Positions 36,868 to 46,479 of a stretch of 64,000 nt of DNA are shown here, in pieces (the first letter of the stretch is position 1; each line of letters opens with the position of its first letter). The DNA is from an uncultured Lachnospiraceae bacterium (GTDB lineage Bacteria; Bacillota; Clostridia; Lachnospirales; Lachnospiraceae), in the NCBI GenBank assembly GCA_947643615.1, contig CANRWO010000013.1, forward strand, positions 16,033 through 80,032, read 5' to 3'. The translations under genes were made by a program, and so were the position numbers. The notes below the pieces were generated by a model, which saw nothing but the letters and a program-made list of their open reading frames with translations, had not been told where the DNA came from and searched no databases.

Positions 36868-38148
36868 TTACTCCTCTACTCTGGTAAAAATAACCCTGGC
36901 GGTTACTTTACCCTCTATTTTAATATCATTTGATATTTCAAAGTCAATGGGGATCTGGTAAGTTCCCGGAGCCAGAGTTTCCATATCCTCATCCGCCATC
37001 CAGGCGCCCACATCCACAGTACCTGAGATTGTGCTTTGATCCACCTGGGACACCACCGCGTTCAGGCCCGATATCTGCATCTCGTAGTACTCGTCTTCCC
37101 GGAACAGTTCCGCATTCAATGACTCCGGTATATTAATAACGGATATGTTCCCCACCGGAATCTGTAAAGTGCGCTCCGCTTCCGGCTCTACACGGGCAAC
37201 CACGGTTACCCTTCCGTTAAAGTCACGGTTGTCAGCAATCCTGATATTATCGGGCAGGAATTCGCGTATGTTGATCACATTGACCACATCACCTTCCGCC
37301 CCGTCCAGATTCATCTGTTCCTCAGGAATTACGATCTTACTGATATTGTTCAAGGCAAGCGTTGAGCCTGCTATGCTCACCGTGGCAGGGTCGCACTCTA
37401 CAACACCGGTAGCCAGGAAACCTGCCGCAGGCGTACCGGAAACATTGACTTCCACAGGCACAGGTTTGGCGGCCAGCACCTCTACCTCTATATGGACATA
37501 CTTCTCGTCCATCACAATGTTAGAGGAATCCACAGGCACATCTTCCTCGTCGTAAAAAAGCACCTCTACGTTGGCGGATAAACTGCTGGTAGCTCCCGTC
37601 ACATCAATTTCAACCCCTGCATGGTCAATCCGGTCTACCGACGACTTAGGCCCGCTGATTTTGATCAAAGTCTGGTCCGCCGAGGCACTGGCAACAATAT
37701 AGCCTTCCGCCACTTCGCCTGCGGTAGTATACTGTACCTTTACCCACCGGCTGGCATTCTGTTCAATATTCAGCCGGACCATATCATGATCCCCCTTGAC
37801 AGAACCGGAATCTATGCCTACGTTTAAAACAGAAAATGTGATAGGAATCGTATTGATGTCCGTCAGACGGCTCACATCCGCCTCCGCCACTATATCCGTG
37901 GCGCGGAGCTGGCTGATGATGCTGGTAGGCGCCGTGACCGTCACCCGGACAGAATCCGTATTATCAAGAACCTCATAGAACTTATCTTCCTGTTCCAAAA
38001 GCTCTGTATTGACCAACGTAACCGGAATATTATAAAAAGACTGGGATCTCTTAGGGTCATCCAGCTGGATGACCAGAAACCACAAAATTGCGGCAAGCAG
38101 CAGAGAAGCAAGCTTCAGGCCCCAGTTATGCAATATCTTTTTTCTCAT
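36868..38148 (-). CDS. cdaR: CdaR (YbbR-domain) regulator of c-di-AMP synthase
   Basis: From MRKKILHNWGLK the protein has one N-terminal transmembrane helix (about 10-30) followed by several repeated YbbR beta domains to about residue 425, outside the membrane. In Firmicutes this protein controls CdaA. Its start overlaps the cdaA end by 23 bases. A start 20 codons upstream was rejected because those residues are the cdaA tail in another frame. It is followed by glmM after five bases. Confidence 0.92.
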   Translation of the reverse strand: MRKKILHNWGLKLASLLLAAILWFLVIQLDDPKRSQSFYNIPVTLVNTELLEQEDKFYEVLDNTDSVRVTVTAPTSIISQLRATDIVAEADVSRLTDINTIPITFSVLNVGIDSGSVKGDHDMVRLNIEQNASRWVKVQYTTAGEVAEGYIVASASADQTLIKISGPKSSVDRIDHAGVEIDVTGATSSLSANVEVLFYDEEDVPVDSSNIVMDEKYVHIEVEVLAAKPVPVEVNVSGTPAAGFLATGVVECDPATVSIAGSTLALNNISKIVIPEEQMNLDGAEGDVVNVINIREFLPDNIRIADNRDFNGRVTVVARVEPEAERTLQIPVGNISVINIPESLNAELFREDEYYEMQISGLNAVVSQVDQSTISGTVDVGAWMADEDMETLAPGTYQIPIDFEISNDIKIEGKVTARVIFTRVEE

Positions 38149-39004
38149 TCTTGCGCCTGCTCCTTCCCATCCATTTCCGCTTACCCCTGTTTTCCCCGTC
38201 GTCGTCATTTAAGAGCTGTTTCAGCCTGTTCTTCAAGGCAACCCCGTCCAGGCTGCGTTCCAATCCGCCCTCATAGGCGACGCTGATCTTACCCGTCTCC
38301 TCCGATACAATGACAGTCAGGGAATCTGTCACTTCGGAGATACCTACCCCTGCCCTGTGCCTGGTGCCCAACTCCTTGCTCAGGCCCAGGTTATCGGACA
38401 GCGGCAGATAGCAGGTGGCGGAAGTCACACGGTTGCCCCTTATAATGGCCGCACCGTCATGAAGGGGGGTATTATGTTCAAAAATATTGATCAAAAGCTG
38501 GCTTGTCACCAGTCCGTCCACTTCTATGCCAGTGCGCTCATAATCCTTCAATGTCTCATTTTGCTCTATGACAATAAGGGCGCCGGTCTTCACCTTGCCC
38601 ATTTCCACACATGCCTTTGTTATTTCGTTGATAGTCTTCTCAGAGAATCTCCCCTGGTCCCTGGAACCGGGAGTAGGCAAAAAAGCCTTCTTCCCCAGTT
38701 CTTCCAGCGCATGGCGCAGCTCAGGCTGCATGACAACAATGATAGCCGTTACTGCAAACCCCAGGACATTCCGCGCCATCCACATAATGGTGCTCATATC
38801 CAGCAGATATGCCACCACCAGAAAGACGCATATCATAATAAGGCCTCTCAACAACAGCCATGCTCTGGTATTTTTCATCCACACTAAGACATAGTACAAC
38901 AAGAATGCCACGATCAATATCTCAAGAATATCGCCCAAACTCATTGTCGTACCATAAATCCCAACGCTCTTAAAGTAGCCAACAACTCTTTCTAACCATT
39001 CCAT
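38126..39004 (-). CDS. cdaA: Membrane diadenylate cyclase CdaA
   Basis: A 292-residue protein: three N-terminal transmembrane helices (to about residue 90) and a DAC domain with the catalytic motifs DGA (183-185) and RHR (215-217, in GTRHRAGVGISE). It makes c-di-AMP from two ATP. The C-terminus is a short, strongly charged tail rich in Lys/Arg. With cdaR and glmM it forms the standard osmolyte and wall-linked module. Confidence 0.95.
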   Translation of the reverse strand: MEWLERVVGYFKSVGIYGTTMSLGDILEILIVAFLLYYVLVWMKNTRAWLLLRGLIMICVFLVVAYLLDMSTIMWMARNVLGFAVTAIIVVMQPELRHALEELGKKAFLPTPGSRDQGRFSEKTINEITKACVEMGKVKTGALIVIEQNETLKDYERTGIEVDGLVTSQLLINIFEHNTPLHDGAAIIRGNRVTSATCYLPLSDNLGLSKELGTRHRAGVGISEVTDSLTVIVSEETGKISVAYEGGLERSLDGVALKNRLKQLLNDDDGENRGKRKWMGRSRRKNEKKDIA

Positions 39005-39037
39005 GCTGTATAAATGAGTCCCTTCGCTCTACATTCT

Positions 39038-40159
39038 TTACAATAATTCTTCAAAGTCATCCGCATCAACTCCCTGGCCGTTGCCTGCTCCGTGGCCGCT
39101 GATCGTGACGCTCCTGCCTCCCCGGTAATTGCCGTGGTTTCCCGGCACTCTGGAAGCATTGGATGCCCTTACTCCGGTACGTTCCGTGACAACGCTCCTG
39201 CCGGAGGCATTGCGTGTCTGCTGGGATGACCGGGTCTGTGAGTTGATTTTCTTCACGGTTTTAGTGGGGACGGACACTGTCATCTTAGGCACGGCTTTCA
39301 CATAATAATAATATTCATCATCTTCAAACTGCACCTTCTCTGTCCGGCTGTAGTCCACGCAAAACCGGAAAAATTCTATCACCTTCCCCACTGCCAGCGC
39401 AAGGAGCGAACCAATCAGCACACTGACGACGGAGATATTGGTATCATACAAAAGGTCGCCAATCAAAAGGATCACAATATTTGTTATCACGCCTGCTACC
39501 ATGGCAATTGTCCAGGAATGGTCTACAGACATTCTGCGGATCAGGTACACTACCAGCACCGTAATCCCAAAAGCCGCAATCATCACTATCATGGATTTGT
39601 TGTCCAGGATCGCGTCAATGACCAGCCTCAGCTTCGCCGTAGTCTCTTCTTCCCCCATCGCATTGATAGTAGGTGCACTGCCGATCACAGTATCCAGCAG
39701 ATAGTAGACACAGATACCGCAGGCTACGGATACGATGGATGCCGGCCCACAAATCAACCCTACCGCTATGGGAATAACAAAGGGTATCTTCATCACGCAG
39801 AGCAAAGGCGTCATTACCACCACAAGTGAATCCTTCGGCGTGAAACGGAAAAACAGAAGGAACATCAAAAGATACATACAAAGGCCTACCAGCGCTGCTT
39901 CCATGGACAAAGCATAGACATGCAGCAGGCTGAACAGCGCCGCAAACAGAATAATGCAGCTGTTAGGCAGGAAAGAGCACATCAGCGCTACGATCAGCAC
40001 GATGGCCATATTGTCGAGCTTTGTCATATATCCCAATTTTCTGTTTAAAGTCAGCAGCGTAACAAAAGCCAGCAGAAATTTCATAAAAGGCATCAGCAGA
40101 AATTCTGCCTTACTGTAAAGCTGCTTTATTTTTTCTCTAAATTCAAGTAAACCAGTCAT
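39038..40159 (-). CDS. Multi-pass membrane protein of unknown function
   Basis: A 373-residue protein with about ten transmembrane helices in residues 20-265, then a soluble tail that runs from an acidic/Tyr patch (DDEYYYYVK) to a basic Ser/Arg/Gly-rich part ending with an acidic DDFEELL. No transporter or enzyme motif is recognised. It stands 33 bases upstream of cdaA on the same strand, so it may be co-transcribed with the c-di-AMP module and take part in envelope function. Confidence 0.7.
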   Translation of the reverse strand: MTGLLEFREKIKQLYSKAEFLLMPFMKFLLAFVTLLTLNRKLGYMTKLDNMAIVLIVALMCSFLPNSCIILFAALFSLLHVYALSMEAALVGLCMYLLMFLLFFRFTPKDSLVVVMTPLLCVMKIPFVIPIAVGLICGPASIVSVACGICVYYLLDTVIGSAPTINAMGEEETTAKLRLVIDAILDNKSMIVMIAAFGITVLVVYLIRRMSVDHSWTIAMVAGVITNIVILLIGDLLYDTNISVVSVLIGSLLALAVGKVIEFFRFCVDYSRTEKVQFEDDEYYYYVKAVPKMTVSVPTKTVKKINSQTRSSQQTRNASGRSVVTERTGVRASNASRVPGNHGNYRGGRSVTISGHGAGNGQGVDADDFEELL

Positions 40160-40248
40160 GATGTCCTCCAGCCGGTCCCCCGGTTAATTTCGTTCTGTGG
40201 GGATCCCGAAATCCAGGTTCTTCCTCCCACAGACTTCATAATCCTGCG

Positions 40249-40635
40249 CTATTCACGATACAGGGAATTCAGCTTTTTCAAATTATGATAGTAGCATTTC
40301 AGGCTCCTCTTGACCCTGGAATACCGGTAGGTGCAGACAATGTAAGTAACCACTCCATACGCCACTACCGATACCCCATACCGAATCAACACGTCACGGG
40401 CAAATGCTATCAAATCCATTTTATACAGATCCTGCATAAAATTTTCAAAATCATAAAAGACATACAAAGCAAACACAAGCGCAAAAGCAATGGATGAACT
40501 CACAATAGACTTCAGGACCTGGACAGCGATATAGTCGCTGCGGAAATAATGGTCGATCTTAACATTCCTTTTGCCTTCGTTCACCTCATATGCCGCCAAT
40601 TGTGTCATTAAAATAATGCGTTCTTCGTTTAACAT
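40249..40635 (-). CDS. Small membrane protein of unknown function
   Basis: A 128-residue protein with a hydrophilic N-terminus (LNEERIILMTQLA), two transmembrane helices (about 45-65 and 85-107) and a basic Tyr-rich C-terminus. It lies upstream of the ten-helix protein in the same direction with a 90-base gap. No known family is recognised. Confidence 0.65.
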   Translation of the reverse strand: MLNEERIILMTQLAAYEVNEGKRNVKIDHYFRSDYIAVQVLKSIVSSSIAFALVFALYVFYDFENFMQDLYKMDLIAFARDVLIRYGVSVVAYGVVTYIVCTYRYSRVKRSLKCYYHNLKKLNSLYRE

Positions 40636-40698
40636 GAAATTCCTCCGTAAGCCGGAAGTATGCAGCGCATCCTTCTAAACGCACCCGAGATGCACTTT

Positions 40699-41103
40699 TT
40701 ATAAAAATCTCATCTTAGGATTTTCCTTATCCGGCTTTTTCTTAAGTGTAGGCTTGGGCGCGTTGGCATTCAGCACACTCTGGAATCCCTGCGTCACATT
40801 GTTAGTGCATTTATCGCAGAATCTTCCGCTTCTGATAAATGCGCCGCAGTTTTCACAGGCAAGCTGGATAGGAGAATCCTCTGTCACTTCCAGGCGCTCA
40901 TCACGCAGCCATTGATGGATCTGCCCCACTTCCACGCCACAAGCGTCCGCAACCTCATTGATTCCGGCTCCCTTATGGTCGCGTATGTACTGTTTAACCT
41001 CCTGGAACTTCTCTTCCAGCTTCTCGCGGCAGCTGGGACAGGTATGAGGCCCTGAGATATAGTTAAAAATCCGGCCACAGGTTCTACAATTCCTTACGTT
41101 CAT
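40699..41103 (-). CDS. YvyF-like zinc-ribbon flagellar-operon protein
   Basis: A 134-residue protein with two zinc-ribbon parts (Cys6/Cys9/Cys22/Cys25, and CENC with CDKC near residues 83-102) around a small helix-turn-helix-like middle (INEVADACGVEVGQIHQWL). This arrangement and its place directly after comFC match Bacillus YvyF (a flagellar-operon protein of unclear role, situated between comFC and flgM). In this window flagellar rod genes follow a little further upstream. Confidence 0.8.
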   Translation of the reverse strand: MNVRNCRTCGRIFNYISGPHTCPSCREKLEEKFQEVKQYIRDHKGAGINEVADACGVEVGQIHQWLRDERLEVTEDSPIQLACENCGAFIRSGRFCDKCTNNVTQGFQSVLNANAPKPTLKKKPDKENPKMRFL

Positions 41104-41120
41104 AGCATCCTCCTTTTCCT

Positions 41121-41846
41121 CTAAAGACCCGCTCCACAGGCCAGAGTAATAAAATAGATTTTCTGCACACCGGCAGCCTTTAATGTTCTCGCAGCCTCAT
41201 CTATGGTGCTCCCGGTAGTATAGATGTCATCAATAATTACAGTTGTATTTAATTTTACATCATTTTCAGCTATATTAAAAGCTTTTTTCAAATTATTTTG
41301 CCGTTGAGACGGATTTTGTAGTTTTAACGGAGTGGTATTCTTGATTCTCACCAGCATTTTCTCATTTACCGGCACCCCTGAATATCTCCCCACGGCCCTT
41401 GCCAGCAGCGCCGCCTGGTTATAACCCCTTTTCGCCATTCGTTTTCCGTGCAGTGGTATGGGGATCAGCGCGTCTGGATGCACCTCCCGGATGAAATCCC
41501 CCAGATACCTGACGATCTCCTCGCCAAAAAAGTCGGCATACTCCTGGCGCTTCCCATATTTAAAACGGTATATGGACGCCGCGGCGCTTCCGTATTCATA
41601 GAGTGCCCTTCCCCGCACAAATTCATGCTTCTTATTACTGCAATCCATGCAGAATTCTTCGTCCTCCGCCAGCTTTTTCCCACATTGCATACACCAAGGG
41701 GGCGTCAGGAGTTTTAATTTATCCATGCATTCCGTGCAGATTTTCTCTCCTCCGGGATGGACAATCCCGTCACATACCGGGCACCGCAGCGGGAAAAGCA
41801 GCTGGATGATCTGTTTGATTGGACGTATCTTCCTGTTATTATCCAT
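41121..41846 (-). CDS. comFC: ComFC-like phosphoribosyltransferase-family protein
   Basis: From MDNNRKIRPI the protein is 241 residues: paired cysteines CPVC, CTEC, CMQC and CMDC in the first 70 residues form a double zinc ribbon, and the PRPP loop VIIDDIYTTGST lies near residue 210. ComFC/GntX proteins help single-stranded DNA handling during natural transformation in Bacillus. The GTG start 12 codons earlier was judged less likely. It is followed by yvyF after 17 bases. Confidence 0.88.
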   Translation of the reverse strand: MDNNRKIRPIKQIIQLLFPLRCPVCDGIVHPGGEKICTECMDKLKLLTPPWCMQCGKKLAEDEEFCMDCSNKKHEFVRGRALYEYGSAAASIYRFKYGKRQEYADFFGEEIVRYLGDFIREVHPDALIPIPLHGKRMAKRGYNQAALLARAVGRYSGVPVNEKMLVRIKNTTPLKLQNPSQRQNNLKKAFNIAENDVKLNTTVIIDDIYTTGSTIDEAARTLKAAGVQKIYFITLACGAGL

Positions 41847-41928
41847 TTCTTCAACCTTCCCGCCAGGCCAACGCACCGGCACATGCCGTATCTATCATAT
41901 GAGTTTACGGAACGGTACTCCTGGCTTC

Positions 41929-44154
41929 CTACTGGATCATTTCGCGAATCCTGTCCCGCAATGCAGTATAACGGCTGTTATCATTAACATTGTCCACCAT
42001 CTCGCGGACGGTATTCCCGCTTCCCAAAATCGTGACACAGCTTCTTGCCCTGGTGATCCCCGTGTAAAGCAGATTTCTGTTAAACAACATCCTGGGGCCG
42101 GACAGCAGCGGCAGGATTACTGCCGGATATTCGCTCCCCTGGGATTTGTGGATCGTAATGGCATAGGAAAGCTCCAGCTCCTCCAGCAGGGAAAAGGGAT
42201 AGGTCACCCGCCTCTGTTCGTCATACTCCACCACCAGCGACGATGCATTTTCATTGATTTCCAATATGCGGCCCATGTCGCCGTTGAAAATGCCCACCCC
42301 GCTGTCAATAGGGATATTATATCTGCTGACGGTCTCCCATTCAAGCTGATAATTATTTTTAACCTGCATTACCTTGTCGCCTTCCCGGTAGACAGTGTCG
42401 CCGCTGATGTGTTCCTTTTTCTTAGGATCCGGCGGATTCAGATACTGCTGTAATATCCCGTTTAAGGTCTCACACCCCAGGCTGCCTTTCCGCATAGGGG
42501 TTAGCACCTGAATGTCATAGGGCGATGCGTTCACGTACTTGGGCAGTTTATCACGGATCAGCTGAATCATATGTTTATATATGACATTAACGTCATTTCT
42601 TTCCAAAACAAAGAAATCACTGGATTTATTATCCATAGATATCTGCTGTCCATTGTTGATGCGATGGGCATTGACAACAATGTCACTTTTTTCCGCCTGA
42701 CGAAATATCTTTTTCAATTCCATCATCGGAAATGCATTGCTCCTTATTAAGTCCCTCAACACTTGCCCCGGCCCGACACTGGGCAGCTGGTTTACATCCC
42801 CCACCAGTACCAGCCTGGTTCCCGGCGCTATGGCGCGAAGCAGGGATTGAAACAGTTGGATGTCTACCATGGACATCTCATCTATGATGACCACATCAGC
42901 CTCCAGAGGGTTTTCTTCATTCCTCTCAAACTTCACCTTCCTGGCATTGTCATCGGAAAGAGCGCTGTTCAGCTCTAACATACGGTGTATGGTCCTGGCT
43001 TCGAACCCGGTAGCTTCCGTCATACGCTTTGCGGCACGCCCGGTAGGGGCAGCCAAAAAGATATCCAGGCCCTCCGCCTCAAAATAGCGGATGATCATGT
43101 TGATAGTGGTCGTTTTGCCGGTTCCTGGCCCTCCGGACAGAATAAAGAGACCGTTTTGGATACTTTTCAATACCGCCCGTAACTGCAATTCGTCCAGCTC
43201 CATCTGCAGCTCCCCTGCCAGTCGCTCCAGCTGCTTTTCTACCGCCGCCTCCTGGGATGGCAGGTTTTCCGCTTCCGCCATGGGGATATCCAACAGCGTC
43301 AACATTCTGGCGCAGTTCAGCTCCGCATAGTAATAGGAAGCAGCAAACACGGAATTGCCTTTAATGACCAGTTTCTTATCCATCATCATATTGTCCAGCT
43401 GAGGTCGGATGTATTCCTCCGGCACATCCAAAAGTATATGCGCCCTCCCCAGAAGCTTATCCACAGGCAGGTAGCAATGCCCTTCCCCCACAGCTTGCAT
43501 AAGCGTGTAAAGCACACCGCTGCGGATACGGAAATCCGAATCCGTATGAATGCCGATCCTCGCCGCCAGCTCGTCTGCCAGCTTAAAGCCGATCCCCGAT
43601 ATATCCTCTGCCAGCCGGTAGGGATTTTCCTTCATCACACTGTAAAGCTGCATGCCATATGTGTCATATATCTTCACAGCCAGCGTATTGGAAATCCCAA
43701 ATTGCTGCAGATAGACCAGCGCTTCACGCAAATCCCTTTTCTCCTCCATCTGCACGGCAATCTCCTGTGCCTTTCTCTGGCTGATTCCCTTGACCTCTGT
43801 CAGACGTTCCGGCTCCTCCTCAATAATGCGAAAAGTGTCGTCGCCAAATTTCTTTACGATCCTTGCCGCCAGCGCAGGCCCCACCCCTTTGATCGCCCCG
43901 GAAGCGAGATAACGCTCCATGCTGAGGCTGTCCTGGGGAGCCACCACCTGAAAAGCTGACAGTTTAAACTGTTTTCCGTAGACCGGATGTTCAATATAGT
44001 CTCCCTGTGCCGCAATATTTTCCCCCTGGGTCAATCCCCGGCACATGCCCACACAGGTGACTTCTTCCTCGCCGGCAACCAGATTCATTACAGTATAACC
44101 GTTTTCGCTGTTTTGAAAAATTATATGCTCCACATATCCGTTTATTGTTTCCAT
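41929..44154 (-). CDS. recD2: RecD2-family 5'-3' DNA helicase
   Basis: From METINGYVEHIIF the protein is 741 residues, the normal RecD2 length. An N-terminal OB-like region and tandem helix-hairpin-helix part (GSGAIKGVGPALAARI) come first, then Walker A SGGPGTGKTTT near residue 345, Walker B VVIIDEMSM, and the C-terminal UvrD-like motif AITIHKSQGSEYP. It acts in DNA repair without RecB or RecC. A 93-codon longer frame overlaps the rod-binding gene and carries no homology; it was rejected. Confidence 0.93.
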   Translation of the reverse strand: METINGYVEHIIFQNSENGYTVMNLVAGEEEVTCVGMCRGLTQGENIAAQGDYIEHPVYGKQFKLSAFQVVAPQDSLSMERYLASGAIKGVGPALAARIVKKFGDDTFRIIEEEPERLTEVKGISQRKAQEIAVQMEEKRDLREALVYLQQFGISNTLAVKIYDTYGMQLYSVMKENPYRLAEDISGIGFKLADELAARIGIHTDSDFRIRSGVLYTLMQAVGEGHCYLPVDKLLGRAHILLDVPEEYIRPQLDNMMMDKKLVIKGNSVFAASYYYAELNCARMLTLLDIPMAEAENLPSQEAAVEKQLERLAGELQMELDELQLRAVLKSIQNGLFILSGGPGTGKTTTINMIIRYFEAEGLDIFLAAPTGRAAKRMTEATGFEARTIHRMLELNSALSDDNARKVKFERNEENPLEADVVIIDEMSMVDIQLFQSLLRAIAPGTRLVLVGDVNQLPSVGPGQVLRDLIRSNAFPMMELKKIFRQAEKSDIVVNAHRINNGQQISMDNKSSDFFVLERNDVNVIYKHMIQLIRDKLPKYVNASPYDIQVLTPMRKGSLGCETLNGILQQYLNPPDPKKKEHISGDTVYREGDKVMQVKNNYQLEWETVSRYNIPIDSGVGIFNGDMGRILEINENASSLVVEYDEQRRVTYPFSLLEELELSYAITIHKSQGSEYPAVILPLLSGPRMLFNRNLLYTGITRARSCVTILGSGNTVREMVDNVNDNSRYTALRDRIREMIQ

Positions 44155-44311
44155 AAAGTCTTTTATCCGCCCGATTTCCTGTAGCACAGGACGCTTGGCG
44201 CCCTTCCAAAAAGTTCTTCTCACATTTAAATCACCGCGCCATACGGCACAGTTTCTGTTATGAAAAGAAAGGCTGCCTGATACCGGCAGCCCAAAAATCA
44301 TACTCTTATGT

Positions 44312-44701
44312 CTACAGCTGCCCTGCAGCTGCCTCTGCATTAATACCGTCCAAACCGTAATTGCGGCGCATCTGTTCATACAACATCTGGGCAAGTCCAA
44401 GTCCGCCGTTTTGATTTGAGGTTTCTTCGGCAATGCCCTTTATCATCTCATCTTTATAGTAATCCATCATGGAATCCATAGCGCCGGAACCTGTAGACTC
44501 CGAGGGAATGGTCTTCATCATCTCTTTGAACATCTGCTCCACAAAATATGCCTCAAATTGTTTGCAGGCATCCATCAGTTCGTCGTCTGTGGCCTTGGAA
44601 TAATCTGTTCCGTTCCATTTATTCTGAAGCCTGTCTGCCGCCTGATTGGACGCATTTGCATATGTATCCGTGTACATGGACGCTACATTGCTGAAATCCA
44701 T
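44312..44701 (-). CDS. FlgJ-like flagellar rod-binding protein (no muramidase domain)
   Basis: From MDFSNVASMY the protein is about 129 residues and is essentially the rod-binding domain: DACKQFEAYFVEQMFKEMM, then YKDEMIKGIAEETS and GLGLAQMLYEQM. The glucosaminidase domain present in proteobacterial FlgJ is absent, as is usual in Firmicutes. It follows flgG in the same direction. An ATG four codons earlier and a longer frame are possible because the ribosome binding site is weak. Confidence 0.82.
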   Translation of the reverse strand: MDFSNVASMYTDTYANASNQAADRLQNKWNGTDYSKATDDELMDACKQFEAYFVEQMFKEMMKTIPSESTGSGAMDSMMDYYKDEMIKGIAEETSNQNGGLGLAQMLYEQMRRNYGLDGINAEAAAGQL

Positions 44702-44797
44702 AATTATACCCATGCCTTTCCCGCATAAGCCTTTCCCATGGAGGGACAGGCCCAATACGTACCATATATATTTTAATCCTTAAGCTTTGCCTTCCCG

Positions 44798-45613
44798 TTA
44801 ACGTCTCAGGTTATTGGCCTGCTGTAACATTTCATCTGATGCAGTTATAGCCTTGGAATTCAGCTCATATGCGCGCTGCGCTACAATCATATTTACCATT
44901 TCATCCACAACCTGGACATTGGAGCCTTCCAAATACCCCTGAAGCACACTGCTTCGCTGTAAATTAGCAGTAGTAGCTTCATTCAATGCCTGGCCGCTGG
45001 CTGCCGTCTGTGCATAAAGGCTGTCCCCTTCCTTAGAAAGGCCGTTGGGATTGTTGAACTGGAACACTCCAATCGTAATACCGATAGGCTGAGGGTTATT
45101 CTTTGCATCAGGATAGCAGAGCTGTCCGTCCTTTGACACCGTAACACTGCTCAAAACATACTGATTGTTCAGTATGATCGGCTGTCCCGTAGCACTCAAA
45201 ACAGGCCTGCCGTCGGAATCCGCCAGCATATTGCCGTTGCTCCCAAGCACAAATTTCAAATCACCGTTCCTGGTATAGTAAGTATTCCCGTCTGCCGCCC
45301 TAACAGCGAAAAAGCCTTTTCCGTCAATTGCAAATGCCGTATCACTTTCGGATGCGTACAGATTGCCTTCTTTAAATATGGATGTGATGGCTGAATTCCG
45401 CACACCCAGGCCAACCTGGGCGCCGGTAGGTTTCGGGTTCCCGTTTGCCGAAGTAGTCTCTGTCTGAAGCGTCTGGTACAGGAGGCTCTTGAATTCGTTT
45501 ACCTGTGTTTTATACCCCTGCGTATTGACATTTGCCAGATTGTTGGCAATAGTGTCAATATTCGTCTGCTGGCCGATCATACCTGTTGCTGCTGTCCATA
45601 AACTACGTACCAT
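44798..45613 (-). CDS. flgG: Flagellar distal rod protein FlgG (FlhP)
   Basis: A 271-residue rod/hook-family protein with the N-terminal motif NNLANVNTQGYK and the C-terminal heptad region ending VNMIVAQRAYELNSKAI. Length and the LWTAATGM start match FlgG. It forms the distal rod of the flagellar basal body. Lies after flgF, as in the Bacillus flhO-flhP pair beside mbl. Confidence 0.93.
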   Translation of the reverse strand: MVRSLWTAATGMIGQQTNIDTIANNLANVNTQGYKTQVNEFKSLLYQTLQTETTSANGNPKPTGAQVGLGVRNSAITSIFKEGNLYASESDTAFAIDGKGFFAVRAADGNTYYTRNGDLKFVLGSNGNMLADSDGRPVLSATGQPIILNNQYVLSSVTVSKDGQLCYPDAKNNPQPIGITIGVFQFNNPNGLSKEGDSLYAQTAASGQALNEATTANLQRSSVLQGYLEGSNVQVVDEMVNMIVAQRAYELNSKAITASDEMLQQANNLRR

Positions 45614-45655
45614 TATGTATCTCCCTTCCTATGTCTTACCCCTTATACTTTTATA

Positions 45656-46438
45656 TTATTGCAATCTTCCCAACTGTGTTACCGCAATTTCCAGAGAGTC
45701 GTCATATGTCTGGATTACTTTCTGGTTGCTCTCATACTGACGGGTCACCGCAATCATATTCACCATTTCAGAGACAATGTTTACATTAGACATCTCCAGG
45801 TAACCCGACTTGATCTCCGCATTTGCATTGGTAGGCCTTGCCCCTTCCACGGGACGGTAAAAGTTCTCACCATACTTTTCCAGATAGTTATAGTCGTCAA
45901 AATCAGCCACCTGGATCCTGGCCACTGCAGTCTCGTTCTGGTAGATCGTACCGTCACTGGTAATCCTGGATTCCAGCAATGTGTTTAACCGAATCCTTCT
46001 GTTCTGGGTGTCCAGCACATAATCGCCGTCCTCCGTCACCAGGTACCCTTCCCTGGTCAGGGTGAACTGTCCATCCCTGGTATACATGGTGCTGCTCTCC
46101 CCTGCCCTGTTGAGATACTCAATGGCAAAAAATCCCTCCCCCGCCAAAGCAAGGTCGTACGTATTGTCCGTAATACGGAAGGACCCCTGGGTATAGTCCG
46201 TGTAGTTCTCCCCGATCTTAACGCCCGGGTTGTCGTATCCCAAAGGCTGCGCAATACGGGTGCTGCCCATAGAAGCGTCCTTAATCTTAACTGTGAGGAT
46301 ATCCTCAAACGCCTGGCTGGTAGCGCCTTCCTTTTTAAACCCGGTGGTGGTGACATTCGCCAGATTGTTCGTCATTGTGTCCATTCTGTGCTGCTCATTG
46401 ATCATGCCTGTATAAGCAGTATATAAACCTTTCAGCAT
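45656..46438 (-). CDS. flgF: Flagellar proximal rod protein FlgF-like (FlhO)
   Basis: A 260-residue rod protein with NNLANVTTTGFKKEG at the N-terminus and VNMIAVTRQYESNQKVIQ at the C-terminus. Because it precedes flgG and follows mbl, it is the FlgF/FlhO position. Both rod genes are in one transcription unit with mbl (41-base gap). Confidence 0.9.
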   Translation of the reverse strand: MLKGLYTAYTGMINEQHRMDTMTNNLANVTTTGFKKEGATSQAFEDILTVKIKDASMGSTRIAQPLGYDNPGVKIGENYTDYTQGSFRITDNTYDLALAGEGFFAIEYLNRAGESSTMYTRDGQFTLTREGYLVTEDGDYVLDTQNRRIRLNTLLESRITSDGTIYQNETAVARIQVADFDDYNYLEKYGENFYRPVEGARPTNANAEIKSGYLEMSNVNIVSEMVNMIAVTRQYESNQKVIQTYDDSLEIAVTQLGRLQ

Positions 46439-46479
46439 GGAAACTTCTCCTTTCTATCTTCCAGATCCTGTTCCTGCTT